64,000 nucleotides of DNA from Thuidium tamariscinum (GCA_947034885.2 OX344750.2:42704821-42768820); one strand, 5' to 3'. Positions 46,701-59,574 are shown, counted from the first letter of the stretch. Translations and numbers: made by a program. Notes: generated from the letters alone by a model not told the origin.

Positions 46701-47960
46701 TTAACGAGGTCTAAATGTAAACGGACGTACAAATCTAGATCGGAACCCTGCGATTGATGGTACTAAAATAGGCTTCTAACAATCAGCATCACTCCAAAAA
46801 AGAAAGCAAATTTCAGAATCGCATTCCAGGAATAAGTTAGCGCATCCAGAAAAAAGAACTATGTTGCACACTCATCGGATAGACAAAGAGTCTTCCAAAC
46901 GCATTCTCACATGTAATTTGAGAATGTACTACATGAAGCAAAACATTCGGCGAAACTCATGAAATCGTTTTTAAGAAACTGTCTGTAAAACTAGAATGCA
47001 GTGGCCCGTGCATTAAAACCTCACCAGAAGGAGAGAGAGCAGGACTGTAGTCAGTAACCCCTGGCGGAGTCAAGCGCCTGGTGACAGAGGTTTTGAAGTT
47101 CAAGGAGAAGACGGCGTTCCAGCCTTGAAGCGGCTTTCCAATATCCTCTTCCGTCGAAACAAACACAACTATGTCTCCGTTCATCGACGGTCGGTCGTTC
47201 AGATACGCCTTCGGGGGAGCATGCTCATCGCGTAACGTAATAGGTCTTCGGCTTCTTCTCGATACGTCCTTTGCCTCAGAGTCTGCCAGCTCCAAAACAG
47301 AAGTAAAAATCACTAGAAATCGAAATTGAACGCAATTGAACCCTGACTAACGACATCAGAACTTGAAATGGGACAGTGAAGTGACTGGGGTTTTGAAATT
47401 GAACCTTAAAGTTTGAAATTGAACCATGAAATGACTGAAGTTTTGAAATTGAACCGTGAAGTTTGACATTGCACCGTGAATTGACTGGGGTTCTAAAATT
47501 GAACCGCGAAGTTTGAAATTGAACCGTGACTTGACTGGGGTTTTGAACATTGGACCCTGAGTTTTGAAATTGGGCGGGCGGGGCACCTACCTTGCAATGG
47601 CAAATCAAGGTACAGCTGCGCCATGCCTTCCACTTCCGACACATAAACAAGAAACTCAGACTCCTCATCTCCAAATTCCACCGTATGATCTCCTTGTTGT
47701 TTCAATCTCTTTAGAAGCGCGGAACCCTTGCCGGCCTGCACCAGCTGCGCATCGTAGCTCACCGACTCGCCTAACGTCACGCGCGTCTCCTTGATCCGCT
47801 TCAGATCCACAGTGTACACATCGAAAGCGAAGCTCAATCGGCTCAACGAGGCAAACCCAATGGAACCCCCAGCTTCCGAGTTTCCCACCTGCTGCGCAGC
47901 GGCAGCTACACCGACCATGATCGCCCAAACCACCATCACCGCCATCGCCATTGTTCCCAT
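43787..47960 (-). CDS. Secreted TolB/DPP6 N-terminal-like beta-propeller protein (5 exons)
   Basis: Exons are complement of 47960-47591, 47282-47025, 46627-46391, 45855-45019 and 44235-43787, all phase 1, GT-AG, giving 716 aa. The first ~22 residues (MGTMAMAVMVVWAIMVGVAA) form a signal peptide. The rest is a series of TolB/PD40-type blades: DYSPALSPSGEWVAVAS, HAFTPAASRSGKWIAVATRR, SPDGSLIAYV, SHDGKYVVFRSTRSGHKNLY, NWSPDNEWIVFSSNR, FSPDGKRIAFTSDYAG. The splice joins recreate family motifs, e.g. PSG|EWVAVAS. Length and order match the plant At1g21670/At1g21680 family ('DPP6 N-terminal domain-like'). No peptidase catalytic domain follows the propeller, as usual in that family. It probably acts in the secretory pathway or apoplast; the ligand is unknown. 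Start: the first ATG giving the signal peptide. Confidence 0.93.
44386..44564. mobile_element. MITE in intron 4 of the propeller gene
   Basis: CAGTAGAACTCGTCTTA (44386-44402) is perfectly complemented at 44548-44564. It is 179 bp, noncoding, inside the intron between exons 4 and 5. The ends resemble those of the 40203-40387 element (AGAAC-CTCTTA core), possibly a related family. Confidence 0.82.
47395..47575. repeat. Short tandem repeat in intron 1 of the propeller gene
   Basis: Variants of TTTGAAATTGAACCGTGAAG recur about eight times, alternating with TGACTGGGGT. This gives a higher-order period near 37-60 bp. It lies wholly in the intron next to the signal-peptide exon. No inverted symmetry. 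Confidence 0.88.
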
Positions 47961-49875
47961 TCTTTCTCACGACATGAATGAATTCGCAGCTACAACTGCA
48001 AATCTCGGACAACTAATGCAATTTTGAAACAACTGCGAATTGGGTTCTGGGAAGGCCGACCGATCAAAAGGATTGCTAAGTGCGTAGAAATTTGATTGTG
48101 AGCTTGAGAAGTGTTGGGATAACTGACGACTAGAGAAAAGAGGCGGTGCGCTGTGGTGAAGATCTTCGGATCGGGTGAAAAGTGTCGGTATGTACTGGGG
48201 GGGTAGATCCTGGGGTGTACTTCTAGGATAATACTGATAAATTAATTTGGTTGATTCCAAGTGCGTACGGCACCCGCCACTGAAGTTTCGTAAGAGCTGG
48301 GAGCGAAGGGGAACACAAGAAGGGAACGCTTGAGCTCTGAGAATATCTTAAATTAGGCTATTTGTTTGTTTTGTTTGCTATGTTGAGATTTTTCGGATTG
48401 TGCATCCCTGTTTGTGTTCTTCGTATTGTTGGAAAGCTCTTGATGAGGAAGGGTGCATGAGCTTTGTTTCGTGGCATTCCAACACACAATGTGAAAGTTA
48501 TGGGATTTTGAGTCATTTTTAGTTTTAGTTTTGAGAAATTAGAAAATTATTTTTACTTTGATTTTGACTGTGGCTATGGCACAAGGCATGCTAGTACATC
48601 TTGAAAGAGTGACACCACTCCAATTGAAGATGATGTAGCCAATTTCATCAACTACTAATAAGAAGAAGTATTCCTTCAAAATATTTCTTTTTTTTTGTTT
48701 TGAGAAATTTTATTCAAAATAAATAAATAAAAATTGGATATAAGAGGTGGGAAGGTGATTGCATTTGATTATGAAGTGTTTCTAAACTAACTTTGACCAA
48801 AAATTTGCCTAAAATTTTAGAACCTGTGTATATGAGAGACTAGGTTGAATTTATGTACATACATTTTCAACATTTTCAATTCGTTGATTTTATATATATA
48901 TATATATATATACTTATTTATTGTCTAAAAATACAAGATAAGGAATTTTGAAAACTATTTTTGCCTTCAAATAAGACTCAATAAGAGCTAAAGCAATTTA
49001 ATAATTAGGAACTAGGCTAAAGATAGTGCTTACATGAACAATTACTTTATTGGTGTAGTAATTTTCATTGAGTAGTCTCTTAATGCCATCACAAAGCTTG
49101 CTCCACTCATCTTTAACTTCTAAAAGTCTCTATATTCTAAAAACAAATACAAACTTAATTGATAAACTTAATGTATTCATTTTCATTTCAATTTAATCTT
49201 TAAAATTAAAATCTGAAATATTATATTTCTAGTCCATTTCACGAACTTTGAAAAAATGCAAAAATATGTCATTATCTAACTTTTTTGAGGGTGTAATAAA
49301 TAAAATTATCATTCAAATCTTTTTAATATTATCTATGTTGATTAGTGAACCCTGCCACCACTACCCTATTCCCACCCCATGCCAAAAATCAATGGCCATC
49401 CAATTGAGATTTTAAATAAAAAGGCCCAACTATTTTAGCCATTGATTTTCTTAAAACATAAACTGCTTTATGCCCCACTGAATGCGTGAAAGGGTTTGAA
49501 CTTTTTCTTATCTCTCCCAGACAATTAAGCAATACAATTTGGTGTTTCATTGTTACTATTAAATCTTTTGTAAGCAAGAGGCATCACGGGGGCACATTTT
49601 GGATGAAGGTTCTTTCCCAAGTATAATTTAGTTTTAAGAACTTCAATTACATGTTGCGTTAATCAAATTTAAATATTTTGCATTTCAAGTTTTGCAATAG
49701 GTTTTTGACTTTTTGTGTTCAATATGTTTTTGCATATTAAGTCAAATGTTCTTCAATACTTATTCAAACATCTCAATATTCAAGGTGTCTAGCGCTCATA
49801 TTTTTGGTTGGACAAAGAAGAGAGCTCTTGGTAAGAGCTAGGAGATGGACATGTAAATGAATGTAAATTCTTGAC
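47961..49875. other. Upstream region of the propeller gene, then A+T-rich DNA
   Basis: Positions 47961-48350 are G+C-richer and probably hold the promoter and 5' UTR. Beyond 48350 no gene is supported. A (TA)11 microsatellite is at 48891-48912. Confidence 0.5.
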
Positions 49876-50450
49876 TTACATTAGAGAAATTTTGAACCCT
49901 CAAAGAGGCCTCTAAAATGGCCTCAATTGTAATCCTCAATTGGATTTAAATGCACACTTGTCAAGGAAAGGACAATTTTTTCCCCCTATTTTCACCCATT
50001 TTGACATCATGATGTTTATAAAGGTACATGTTTTTTTATTGGATAATGGGACATTAGGTACTTCTTGTCATTCAAATTTTAAGTGCATTAAGGGATTATT
50101 TTATTTGAAGAAAGACAAATTTGGTGCAACCAAGTACTAATGGCTCATGTATTTTTAGTACTATAAGTGAGACTTTTTTTTAATAAGATCATTGGTACTT
50201 CATGCTCATGATATTTGCACCATGAAATGCCTCTTATTGGACAAGAGAACAATAGTTACTTTTTGTCATTCAAACCCTTGGTACTATAAGTGAATTTTTT
50301 ACATTGACAAATTCAAAAGTACTTGATGAGATTCACATAAGGTGGCGATACATATTGTGTACTTAGGCTATCAGCTCTAGCCTTCAATAAATAGTTTTGC
50401 ATGTCAATTCTTAAGGGCCTCTTTGAGGGTTCAAAATTTCTCTAATGTAA
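49876..50450. mobile_element. Inverted-repeat DNA element, copy 2 (575 bp)
   Basis: The ends 49876-49910 and 50416-50450 are a perfect 35-bp inverted repeat. The interior is closely similar to copy 1 at 6259-6828, including the shared 66-codon frame (49940-50140), which differs by several amino acids and has no recognised fold. Perfect ends suggest this copy is younger than copy 1, whose ends have diverged. Confidence 0.93.
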
Positions 50451-51843
50451 ATTTAATGTGTGTTTCTTTCTCAAACTAAATTTAACATTCAATTGAATTT
50501 TTATTTTGTTATACAATCTTCAATGTCATTTCTATAAGAGATAAATCTCAACTAAGATGTCTTAGTAAATTCCATTTCCAATTTTTACAATAAATTGTAG
50601 TTTCTATATGAAGAAACTTCAACTTTAAATTTGAAAGAATAACGCAACTTCAATGTCATAGTATACATTAATCATATTTCCTCTCTCCATTTCAATTTAA
50701 TTTTCAAAGTTCATTGTTGAATGCACTTCACATTAAAAAATTCAATGTGGAATTCACTTTTAATGTAGAAGTTACAGATCTACTGCACAGTTTAAAGAAA
50801 ACTTTAACAATGACTACTAAATCATTTTATGTTTCAATTATCCAGATTGTGAAATCATAGCAATTATTTTAGAATTTATTTGTAATTGAAAACAATGACG
50901 ATGATATTTGAAATCCTGTACTATTACCGGCATGCATGACCAAAGACAAAATTGACCAATCTTCCTATTCATGCAAGCATGTGATATTTACACCTGTATT
51001 CTTTATTGATCATGAAATTTACAATAGTTTAATAGTGTAGAAATCACGTGATGTATCTACATGATTAAAGTACTACACTAGTAGGTCTTAAATGTAGAGA
51101 ACATTGAACAAATGTGAATTACACTTTTGAAATTGTTAAAAAAAATTTGACAACTAATAAAAAATGACATTTGTATTTATTATTATATTTTATATATAAA
51201 ATCCAATATGACACTAAAGATAGACAACAAAGATAAACATATATATTTATGAAATAAGTTTGAGATATTAATTTATAATTTATATTGATTTGAAATATTT
51301 ATTTTATATTATATTACAAAAATATTGTTTTAAATATTCACATGACTTTCAACACGATGTTCATTTAGGACTCTTTATTTACAACGTTCTCCAAGATTAC
51401 GTCTTCAGCTTTGCCACATCTACGGCGCATGTACATGAACCGCCAAGGTGCAATGGCCGTTGTCTAGAATTTAGAGGAGGTTGTCTTGGACCGCAAGTTT
51501 TGCACTTGCGCAGCGCCTGCGAAGGAAATCAAAACATCGCTGCAGCTCCGTTCCGATTTGGGAGTTTTGTTGCCGTTGCGGTGGGTAGGAGATGCTATGC
51601 TGCTGTTCTGTGAAATATTTTTCGCTGTTTTGGGGGGACAATTGTGAGAGAAAACGGGGAGAGTTTGCGTTTGCAGAGTCGAAGAGCACCTAGGGTTTAC
51701 GTTTCGATTTGAGGTGCGGTTTGGAAGAGTAACATGTTTTGTGAATAGAAACCGCGGGGCTGGAGATTTTGTTGCTAGGGAGTTCGTTGTTACGAGGTGG
51801 AGTGAATTTTAGGGTTTGAGGGGCGTAGGGTTTGAGAGCGAAG
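50451..51843 (+). promoter_or_regulatory. A+T-rich spacer, then promoter and 5' UTR of SF3B1
   Basis: Positions 50451-51380 are A+T-rich with no gene. From about 51390 the sequence becomes G+C-richer with several short frames; this is the probable promoter and leader of SF3B1. No clear TATA element or intron could be fixed. Confidence 0.45.
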
Positions 51844-54800
51844 ATGGATGTCGAGGCGACGGACCGGGAGATCGCTAAGGTGCAGGAGGAGCGGCGGAAG
51901 CATGAAGCGGAGCTAGCGCAAGTGACGTCGCTGAGCTTTGATAAAGATTTGTACGGGGCGTCGAACAGGTTTGAAGGTTATGAGCGCTCTATTGCGCTGA
52001 ATGATGACGATGAGGAGCCGCAGGATGCGACAGATAGGGAATTATCGAAAAAGCTTTCTTCCTACACGGCGCCGAAGAATATCATGAACGATATTCCCCG
52101 TGGTGAAGTAGTTGATGATGGGATTGGTTTCAAGAAGCCGTCGCGGATTATTGACAGGGAAGATGATTATCGGCGGCAGCGATTGAATCGAATTATTTCA
52201 CCGGAACGGAACGATGCATTCGCTATGGGGGACGTGACGCCGGACGAGCGGGTCCGGACGTATGCGGATGTTATGAAGGAGGAGCACTCGAGGAGAGCGA
52301 GGGAGGAGACTTTGAAAGCAATCAAGAAGAAAAAAGAGGAGGAGGCGGAGAGACGTACTCATGAGGAATCCATGGCACCGACGAAAGCTCAGCAGGCATC
52401 AATTAAAGCTCCACCAGCACCTGCTGTACCGGCACCTGCACCGACTACAGGTGCTAAGAGAAGGAATCGGTGGGATCAAAATCAAGAGCAGGAGGAGCCG
52501 AAGAAGCCAAAAACTTCTTCGGAGTGGGATGGCCCTGATGCCACGCCCGGTCCTAGTCGATGGGATGCCACACCGACTCCAGGGCGCGCAAGTCTGGATG
52601 CTACCCCTATGGCGGCTTCTAGGCGTAATCGATGGGACGAAACGCCTACACCAGGGCGAGCATCTGATGCAGATGCAACGCCGGGCGCCGGCGCGACGCC
52701 AGGCGCAACACCAGCAGGTATGACGTGGGATGCAACTCCCAAGCTCGCAGGTATGGCTACTCCTACTCCGAAGAAGCAGCGATCTCGATGGGACGAGACG
52801 CCTGCGACGATGGGGAGTGCTACGCCTTTGCCAGGGGCCACACCATCGATGTTCACTCCTGGTGTAACACCAATGGGTGGTGTCGAGCTCGCCACTCCAA
52901 CACCAGGCCAAATTGCGCTTCGGGGGCCCATGACCCCTGAGCAGTACAATATGTTGCGTTGGGAGAAGGATATTGAGGAGAGGAACAGGCCTTTGATGGA
53001 TGAGGAATTGGAGGCCATGTTTCCTATGGAAGGCTACAAGATTCTAGAGCCTCCTGCTTCTTATGTGCCCATTCGAACTCCCGCCCGGAAGCTCCTGGCT
53101 ACGCCAACTCCTATGGGTGGCACTCCGCTGTACGCAATCCCCGAGGAGGATCGAACGCAACAATATGATGTTCCGAAAGAGGCTGCTGGAGGATTGCCGT
53201 TCTTGAAACCCGAGGACTATCAGTACTTTGGAGCCTTGTTGAGTGAGAAAGAGGAGGAGGAGATGAGCGCAGAGGAAAGCAAGGAGCGGAAAATTATGAA
53301 GCTTTTGCTGAAGGTGAAGAATGGGACCCCGCCTCAGAGGAAAACGTCATTGCGGCAGCTGACTGATAAAGCAAGAGAGTTTGGTGCTGGGCCTTTGTTC
53401 AACCAGATTCTACCTTTGCTCATGTCTCCTACTCTTGAGGATCAGGAGCGACATCTGCTTGTGAAGGTTATTGACAGAGTGCTATACAAGTTGGACGAGT
53501 TGGTGAGGCCTTTCGTGCACAAGATCCTTGTGGTTATTGAGCCACTTCTTATCGATGAAGACTATTATGCTCGTGTGGAAGGTCGTGAGATTATTTCTAA
53601 TTTGAGTAAAGCCGCTGGATTAGCCACCATGATCGCTGCAATGAGGCCTGACATTGATAATATTGATGAGTATGTGAGAAACACCACCGCGAGGGCTTTC
53701 AGTGTGGTGGCTTCTGCGCTGGGAATTCCTGCGCTGCTGCCTTTTTTGAAAGCTGTGTGTCAGAGTAAGAAGTCTTGGCAGGCCCGACACACAGGTATAA
53801 AAATCGTGCAGCAGATCGCTATTCTTATGGGATGTGCCGTGCTTCCTCATTTGAAGTCACTGGTTGAAATTATCGAGCATGGTTTGAGTGATGAGAATCA
53901 AAAGGTTCGGACCATCACAGCATTGTCTCTTGCTGCTCTTGCCGAAGCAGCAGCTCCTTACGGTATTGAGAGCTTCGATTCCGTGTTGAAGCCACTTTGG
54001 AAAGGAATTCGGTCTCACAGGGGGAAGGTGCTGGCAGCGTTTTTGAAAGCAATCGGATTCATTATTCCACTCATGGATGCAATGTACGCCAGCTACTACA
54101 CCAAGGAAGTGATGGTTATTTTGATTAGGGAGTTTCAGTCTCCTGACGAAGAAATGAAGAAGATTGTATTGAAGGTCGTCAAACAGTGTGTGAGTACAGA
54201 GGGAGTGGAAGCGAATTATATTAGACAGGAGATTCTTCCTGAATTTTTCCGCAACTTCTGGGTCCGAAGAATGGCTCTTGATCGCAGAAACTACAGGCAG
54301 CTGGTCGATACTACCGTTGAGATCGCCGTCAAAGTGGGTGTTGCGGATATCGTTGGAAGAGTGGTGGAGGATCTGAAGGATGAGAGTGAACCTTATCGTC
54401 GAATGGTTATGGAAACCATTGAGAAAGTGGTTGCCAATCTGGGAGCTTCAGATATCGATGCTCGACTCGAGGAGCTGTTAATCGATGGCATTTTGTATGC
54501 TTTCCAGGAGCAGACGAGCGATGATGCGAATGTGATGCTCAATGGTTTCGGCACAGTTGTTAATGCCCTGGGACAGAGGGTTAAACCTTACTTGCCACAA
54601 ATTTGTGGAACCATCAAGTGGCGGCTCAACAATAAGAGTGCTAAAGTGCGGCAGCAGGCGGCTGATCTTATTTCTCGTATTGCAGTTGTAATGAAGCAAT
54701 GCCACGAAGAACAGTTGATGGGGCATCTTGGGGTTGTCTTGTACGAATACTTGGGTGAAGAATATCCAGAAGTGCTTGGTTCTATTCTAGGGGCGTTGAA

Positions 54801-55722
54801 AGCAATCGTGAACGTTATTGGTATGACGAAAATGACTCCGCCAATCAAAGATCTGTTGCCTCGATTGACCCCTATTCTTAAGAACAGGCACGAGAAGGTG
54901 CAAGAAAACTGCATCGATTTAGTGGGTCGAATTGCTGACAGAGGAGCTGAGTTCGTACCTGCACGTGAATGGATGAGAATCTGCTTTGAACTTCTGGAGA
55001 TGCTCAAGGCTCATAAGAAGGGAATTCGGCGTGCAACTGTGAATACCTTCGGGTACATCGCTAAGGCCATTGGGCCCCAGGACGTATTGGCCACGTTGCT
55101 CAACAACTTGAAGGTACAGGAAAGGCAAAATCGTGTGTGTACAACTGTGGCTATTGCCATTGTGGCTGAAACTTGTTCTCCTTTCACTGTGCTCCCGGCA
55201 CTGATGAATGAGTATCGGGTCCCGGAGTTGAACGTTCAGAACGGTGTTCTGAAGTCACTCTCCTTCTTGTTCGAGTACATTGGGGAAATGGGAAAAGATT
55301 ACATCTATGCAGTGACCCCACTGTTGGAAGATGCGTTGATGGATCGGGATCTCGTTCATAGGCAAACAGCTGCTTCAGCTGTGAAGCATATGGCTCTGGG
55401 AGTTGCAGGACTCGGGTGTGAGGACGCTTTAATTCACTTGCTGAACTTTTTATGGCCTAACATTTTCGAGACATCTCCCCATGTCATTAATGCAGTTATG
55501 GAGGCCATTGAAGGCATGCGGGTGGCCTTGGGACCTACCATCTTGTTGAATTACTGCTTGCAAGGGCTATTTCACCCTGCCAGAAAGGTTCGAGAGGTCT
55601 ATTGGAAGATCTATAATTCGCTTTATATCGGTGCCCAAGATGGTTTAGTAGCGGCATACCCGGTTTTGGAAGACGAATCGGAGAACATCTACAGCAGGCC
55701 GGAACTGAAAATGTTCATCTAA
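51844..55722 (+). CDS. SF3B1: Splicing factor 3B subunit 1 (SF3b155), intronless
   Basis: The largest SF3b subunit of the U2 snRNP; clamps the U2/branch-site duplex during spliceosome assembly in the nucleus. A single exon of 1292 aa, close to plant and animal homologues (about 1270-1304). The N-terminus ([20 protein letters not shown]) leads to a region with repeated RWD/TP motifs (about 205-400: [25 protein letters not shown]), the phospho-regulated and U2AF65-binding segment in known homologues. About 475-1290 is the HEAT superhelix, extremely conserved (e.g. [33 protein letters not shown]). The Lys in DENQKVRT (about residue 687) corresponds to human hotspot K700 and is conserved. The ATG at 51844 is used; four codons upstream there is only TTG. 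Lack of introns is usual for this gene in plants. Confidence 0.98.
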   Translation: MDVEATDREIAKVQEERRKHEAELAQVTSLSFDKDLYGASNRFEGYERSIALNDDDEEPQDATDRELSKKLSSYTAPKNIMNDIPRGEVVDDGIGFKKPSRIIDREDDYRRQRLNRIISPERNDAFAMGDVTPDERVRTYADVMKEEHSRRAREETLKAIKKKKEEEAERRTHEESMAPTKAQQASIKAPPAPAVPAPAPTTGAKRRNRWDQNQEQEEPKKPKTSSEWDGPDATPGPSRWDATPTPGRASLDATPMAASRRNRWDETPTPGRASDADATPGAGATPGATPAGMTWDATPKLAGMATPTPKKQRSRWDETPATMGSATPLPGATPSMFTPGVTPMGGVELATPTPGQIALRGPMTPEQYNMLRWEKDIEERNRPLMDEELEAMFPMEGYKILEPPASYVPIRTPARKLLATPTPMGGTPLYAIPEEDRTQQYDVPKEAAGGLPFLKPEDYQYFGALLSEKEEEEMSAEESKERKIMKLLLKVKNGTPPQRKTSLRQLTDKAREFGAGPLFNQILPLLMSPTLEDQERHLLVKVIDRVLYKLDELVRPFVHKILVVIEPLLIDEDYYARVEGREIISNLSKAAGLATMIAAMRPDIDNIDEYVRNTTARAFSVVASALGIPALLPFLKAVCQSKKSWQARHTGIKIVQQIAILMGCAVLPHLKSLVEIIEHGLSDENQKVRTITALSLAALAEAAAPYGIESFDSVLKPLWKGIRSHRGKVLAAFLKAIGFIIPLMDAMYASYYTKEVMVILIREFQSPDEEMKKIVLKVVKQCVSTEGVEANYIRQEILPEFFRNFWVRRMALDRRNYRQLVDTTVEIAVKVGVADIVGRVVEDLKDESEPYRRMVMETIEKVVANLGASDIDARLEELLIDGILYAFQEQTSDDANVMLNGFGTVVNALGQRVKPYLPQICGTIKWRLNNKSAKVRQQAADLISRIAVVMKQCHEEQLMGHLGVVLYEYLGEEYPEVLGSILGALKAIVNVIGMTKMTPPIKDLLPRLTPILKNRHEKVQENCIDLVGRIADRGAEFVPAREWMRICFELLEMLKAHKKGIRRATVNTFGYIAKAIGPQDVLATLLNNLKVQERQNRVCTTVAIAIVAETCSPFTVLPALMNEYRVPELNVQNGVLKSLSFLFEYIGEMGKDYIYAVTPLLEDALMDRDLVHRQTAASAVKHMALGVAGLGCEDALIHLLNFLWPNIFETSPHVINAVMEAIEGMRVALGPTILLNYCLQGLFHPARKVREVYWKIYNSLYIGAQDGLVAAYPVLEDESENIYSRPELKMFI

Positions 55723-57308
55723 GTTGCGGTCCATAATGGTAGAGCCTGTTATAAGTAGACAAGGATGGTCTGTGGTTACCATTGTTTCTTTCACATGTTG
55801 CCTTCGGTGTGTCTACTATATATCTTCTAGTGTCTCCTATATACGTGTGTAATCCAGAGTACTAGAGTAGATCCATGTAGATCCAGAATTTGTTCCAAGA
55901 ACTTACTTACCTTCTGAAGATACGTGTTTTGCAGAACATACCTTGTAAATGATCAACATATACGATAATATAGGAGCTCAGACTGGAGTTCTCCAAATGG
56001 ACAGTATCACTGAAGCAGTATCACTGAGTATGCGTTATGATCAAAGAAGGTAGGTCTGGATATGGATGCGGATCTTGTGGGAAAAGTTTAGGGTGTGCTT
56101 GTGCTTGAAGCTCAAGCAGGTCTCTTATTCTTTCTGAAAATACTTGTTTTGAGCCCCAATCTCTATGTACTCTGTATGCGATCAAATGAGGAACTTCTTC
56201 AATCCTGGTTTTACGCGTCTTCTGAGAACTCTATCGCTAATCAATACTTAGGCTCCCGTGTTAAGTGACTAGTGCTGTTGGTTTAAGTGATCACGTCTCA
56301 TTTGTAAAATAGCAATCCACTGTTTGAATTTGACTAGAATTTATCTGCTTTGGTTTTTTGTTACTTGCAGATCTTTTCAGATTCACCTATTGAATTTGAA
56401 GAGGGAAGTGCTAGTGTGATATCAATCAAATTTCTCGTTCAGCATTTGTGTATACTTGGAATGATCTGCGATCACCTTGCCTAAGGGCGCTTTTCTCACT
56501 GAACGCCAGCTTCTTTCTTTTGTCATGGTCGTGAGTTGTGATTAGTGGGAGTTTTCCTTAAGAATTTCAATTGATCAGTACTAATTAGTTGAGATGTTTG
56601 TTGATGAGGTTTGTTTTTCTAGTATGTGATGTTCAAGCCTTACCTTCAGTTCATGTGATCCATGACATGTTCTTGCTTGTAGGTAATGCATGAGGTGTAA
56701 TCAATGGAGCAGTTATTTGAAGGTTGACAAAAGACTTGTTAAAGCAACCCTTTTGTGTTTTACTGCATTAGAGTTCATGGCAGTTTTTTTTATCATGCCG
56801 TCTATCTTGATTACATTGAAAGTATGTCACGCAGATCTTTGATGCTACAGAACAGCGTTGTGGAGGGTATGAGCATACCGGTATACACCGTATTGAGTTT
56901 TCATTGCTATGAAGACCTCCGTTTTAAACATCAGAAGTGGTAATTATGTTACATTGTGTGGCTACAAATGCGAAGTGTAGATTCTAGCACAATATGTGTA
57001 TTCTTTTAAGAAATAGAAACTAGCACAATGTAGAATCTAGTGGGAATAGGAACGCGTTTAGTGTGGTTTGGCTTTGCTATTCTGCCACTATGCTGCGCTG
57101 ATGCATATCTCCGCATATCAGCAGATTAGTAATTTTGTACATCTTCGTGCTGTTAAATACACTGGTGCTGATGTGAGGTTTCTCTTCAGTGATTGTGTGC
57201 TCGTCTGTGTTCGTGCGGATTTTTGGACTGTTGACCTCATTTTCGTGATTTTTTCATGTGATCATCTGCAACGTGGTGTGATGTTGATAACAAAAATTGA
57301 CAACACAT
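55723..57308. other. 3' UTR of SF3B1 and intergenic DNA
   Basis: No second gene found. Short frames at 56755-56943 and 57068-57391 have no recognised domain, and the latter runs into the MITE at 57309. Confidence 0.5.
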
Positions 57309-57567
57309 TTGAGTTATTTGTAAAGTACCCTAAACCAGGGTTTAAACTCAGTTTTGTGAAAAAGTCGGTTGAGTTAAAAAAGTTGAAATAAAAGTGGGTA
57401 TGAAACTTATTTTTCCATCAAAATGGTCCTAAAAAAAGTTTGGTCCCCACTTTTGAAGTCATGTGACGTAAATATCTTGCAAAAAAGTTTGACACTTCAA
57501 CTATAGTTGCCTTCTCAACTTCAAAAAAAGTCATGCCCAAAGTGGGGGAACTTTACAAATAACTTAA
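57309..57567. mobile_element. MITE with AGTTATTTGTAAAGT ends
   Basis: TTGAGTTATTTGTAAAGT (57309-57326) is complemented with one mismatch at 57550-57567. The interior continues in inverted symmetry (CACTTTTG / CAAAGTGGG-like segments). 259 bp, noncoding. Confidence 0.85.
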
Positions 57568-57934
57568 TTGTGAAATGGAATGCATAGCTTTCTAAATGTT
57601 TCCAGTCTACAGTCCTTAGCATGCTCAGAAATTCAACATCGATATAGATACCCACCTGATTGAATGCTCCTTGGTCTTGACCTAAGCCTTCCTATGTTGC
57701 TCCAGGTCTATCTCCTATGCCATGTCTCTTTAGTCATGCAGGGTCACCGTGCCTTGGAATTGTTGGGAGCATGGGTTACCGTGCTTCTAGAATTGATGGG
57801 AGCATGGGTTTCAATTTTTTAAGTGAATAGTTGGATACGCTATATAGTAGAACTTCACTAGGTAGGATTGGGATCGGTTGATAGTAAAAGTTTAGAGAGG
57901 TTCATTGAGGGCTGCTTTATACTTGGAAGTCCTT

Positions 57935-58114
57935 TATACTTGGGCCGGATTTAAGTCCAGTTGGAATTTTCCAAGTTTGAACCAATAGGATCATTCAATT
58001 TCTCCAAATCCAGCTCAAGGGTTTTATACTTGGGGTTGGATTGAAGGCTGGTTGGAAGTTTCCAAGTTTGAATCAATAGGATCACTCAATTTCTCCAAAT
58101 CTAGTCCAAGGGTT
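57935..58114. repeat. Two-copy tandem repeat, period 90 bp
   Basis: TATACTTGGG starts at 57935 and 58025. Both units contain TTCCAAGTTTGAA-CAATAGGATCA and CAATTTCTCCAAATC. The array sits in noncoding DNA, with a further fragment (TATACTTGGAAG) just before it. Confidence 0.9.
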
Positions 58115-58451
58115 TTATAACCCTTGGACCATTCATCCTACATGTCGCTTTAGGTGGCACAATTTTGGTACCAAACCATCTGACCCCAAGGGGGGAATTG
58201 GGACGAGGTTTTGGGTGGTCAAAACTCCCATCTAGGGTCAGATTGGAGCCAAATTGGACTCCTCTCTTAGATTGCACAAATCTCTACCATCAATTAATAA
58301 AAAAATATTTTATTTATTATAAACTTTTTCATTAGTTGTGTAAATCTTCATTCTGTCTGTTGTGTAGAGGGTGATTTGTTTGTCTTTGTGGTGCCAAGGG
58401 GTTCAATTGTTATTTTTTTCCTACTCGTGGGTTTTAGGATGTTTGAAGAAG

Positions 58452-58781
58452 ATGGAAAATTTCCATGATTTGGATTATTTTGATAATTCAAATTTTGCAA
58501 ATGATGAGAGAAGGGTTCATGAGGACAGGGCCGATGAGGAGAAGGTTGATGAGGATTGTGAAATTCTTCTAGTAGAACAAAAGAAGAAACATCAAAAGAA
58601 AGGGAAATCCAAACAAGTGAAGATTGAAGAGGATGATAGCAATTGCAATTGGATTGATGGCGAGGTAGAATTGTTGATTTCGTTGAAAGGAGAGATGCAA
58701 CTAGACTTATCAAGAATGCCAAAAAACAAGGTCTATAAGGCCCAATGTAAAGCCCTCCAAGAGAAGGTTTGCACTATATAG
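58452..58781 (+). pseudogene. Myb/SANT-like fragment, possibly transposon-derived
   Basis: A 109-codon frame from ATG 58452: an acidic N-terminal part, a Lys-rich stretch (KKKHQKKGKSK), then WIDGEVELLISLKGEMQLDL...KAQCKALQEKV. The Trp followed by EVELLISLKGEM resembles the first helices of trihelix / Myb-SANT-like DNA-binding domains, which occur in plant GT factors and in the second protein of PIF/Harbinger elements. The domain is cut short by a stop before the expected second and third helices are complete, so I call it a fragment. Assignment is by motif resemblance only; a small real gene cannot be excluded. Confidence 0.35.
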
Positions 58782-59460
58782 GAAGTTGTTGCAAGGAGAT
58801 ATATATTGTATTTTTAGGAAATGGACATCATGCATCATGATTGATAAGCTTGTTCAACCTTTTTAGATAGGTTCTTCGTTCACTACAATTTCCTTGTTGG
58901 GCTCTCATTTGGTGCTACTAAATATTTTATTTTCAAAGCTAGGATTGCATGGACTAATGGTATATAGAGGATTTTTTGGCTTTTGGAGGGCTTAGTTATA
59001 GAGGTTTTATTGTAGTTTGGATTGATTTGCAATCATTAGCTATTTTAGTTTAAATGACTCAATCATTTTTGTTTTGAAGTGCATCCAAAAAAAAAATTGC
59101 AATTGCAATTTATAGGGCAACTAAGTCTTTATTGACAATAGATGCCTTTGTAATTTCCCCAAGAGAATTAAATTATCAAGATTTGCAATGAGGCTATTAT
59201 TACTTGACAAAACTAACATTGTAATCAAATATGAGAAAACTAAAACAATCACATCCAAATTATATCCTCTACTCTGAAAATAAGCATCCTAGAAATTCAA
59301 GTCAACGGCTTTTGGTCATTTTGATATGAACTTCAAAGAATTGATTTGTAGATACATATTTGTTATGTGATATTCTTTGGGTCATTGCTAAAATGTTTTC
59401 ACTAATCCCAATGTTGCAAAATGAAAGAAATAGTCACTTCAAAAGTCATTAGATGAAATC
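58782..59460. other. A+T-rich intergenic DNA, nothing supported
   Basis: May include worn sequence of the transposon that carried the Myb/SANT-like fragment, but no ends or further frames were found. Confidence 0.45.
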
Positions 59461-59542
59461 TGAGGGCATTAGGAGACCGTTTCGGGTCTGTTCCCGAAAC
59501 GGCTCCCAATGCCGCAGATCCTCGTCAGGCCGACTTTTATGG

Positions 59543-59574
<32 letters not shown>

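Noticed and set aside
52399..53018. Antisense frames of 170-178 codons inside SF3B1
   Set aside because: They lie opposite the RWD/TP-rich, G+C-rich part of a strongly conserved gene and have no independent support.
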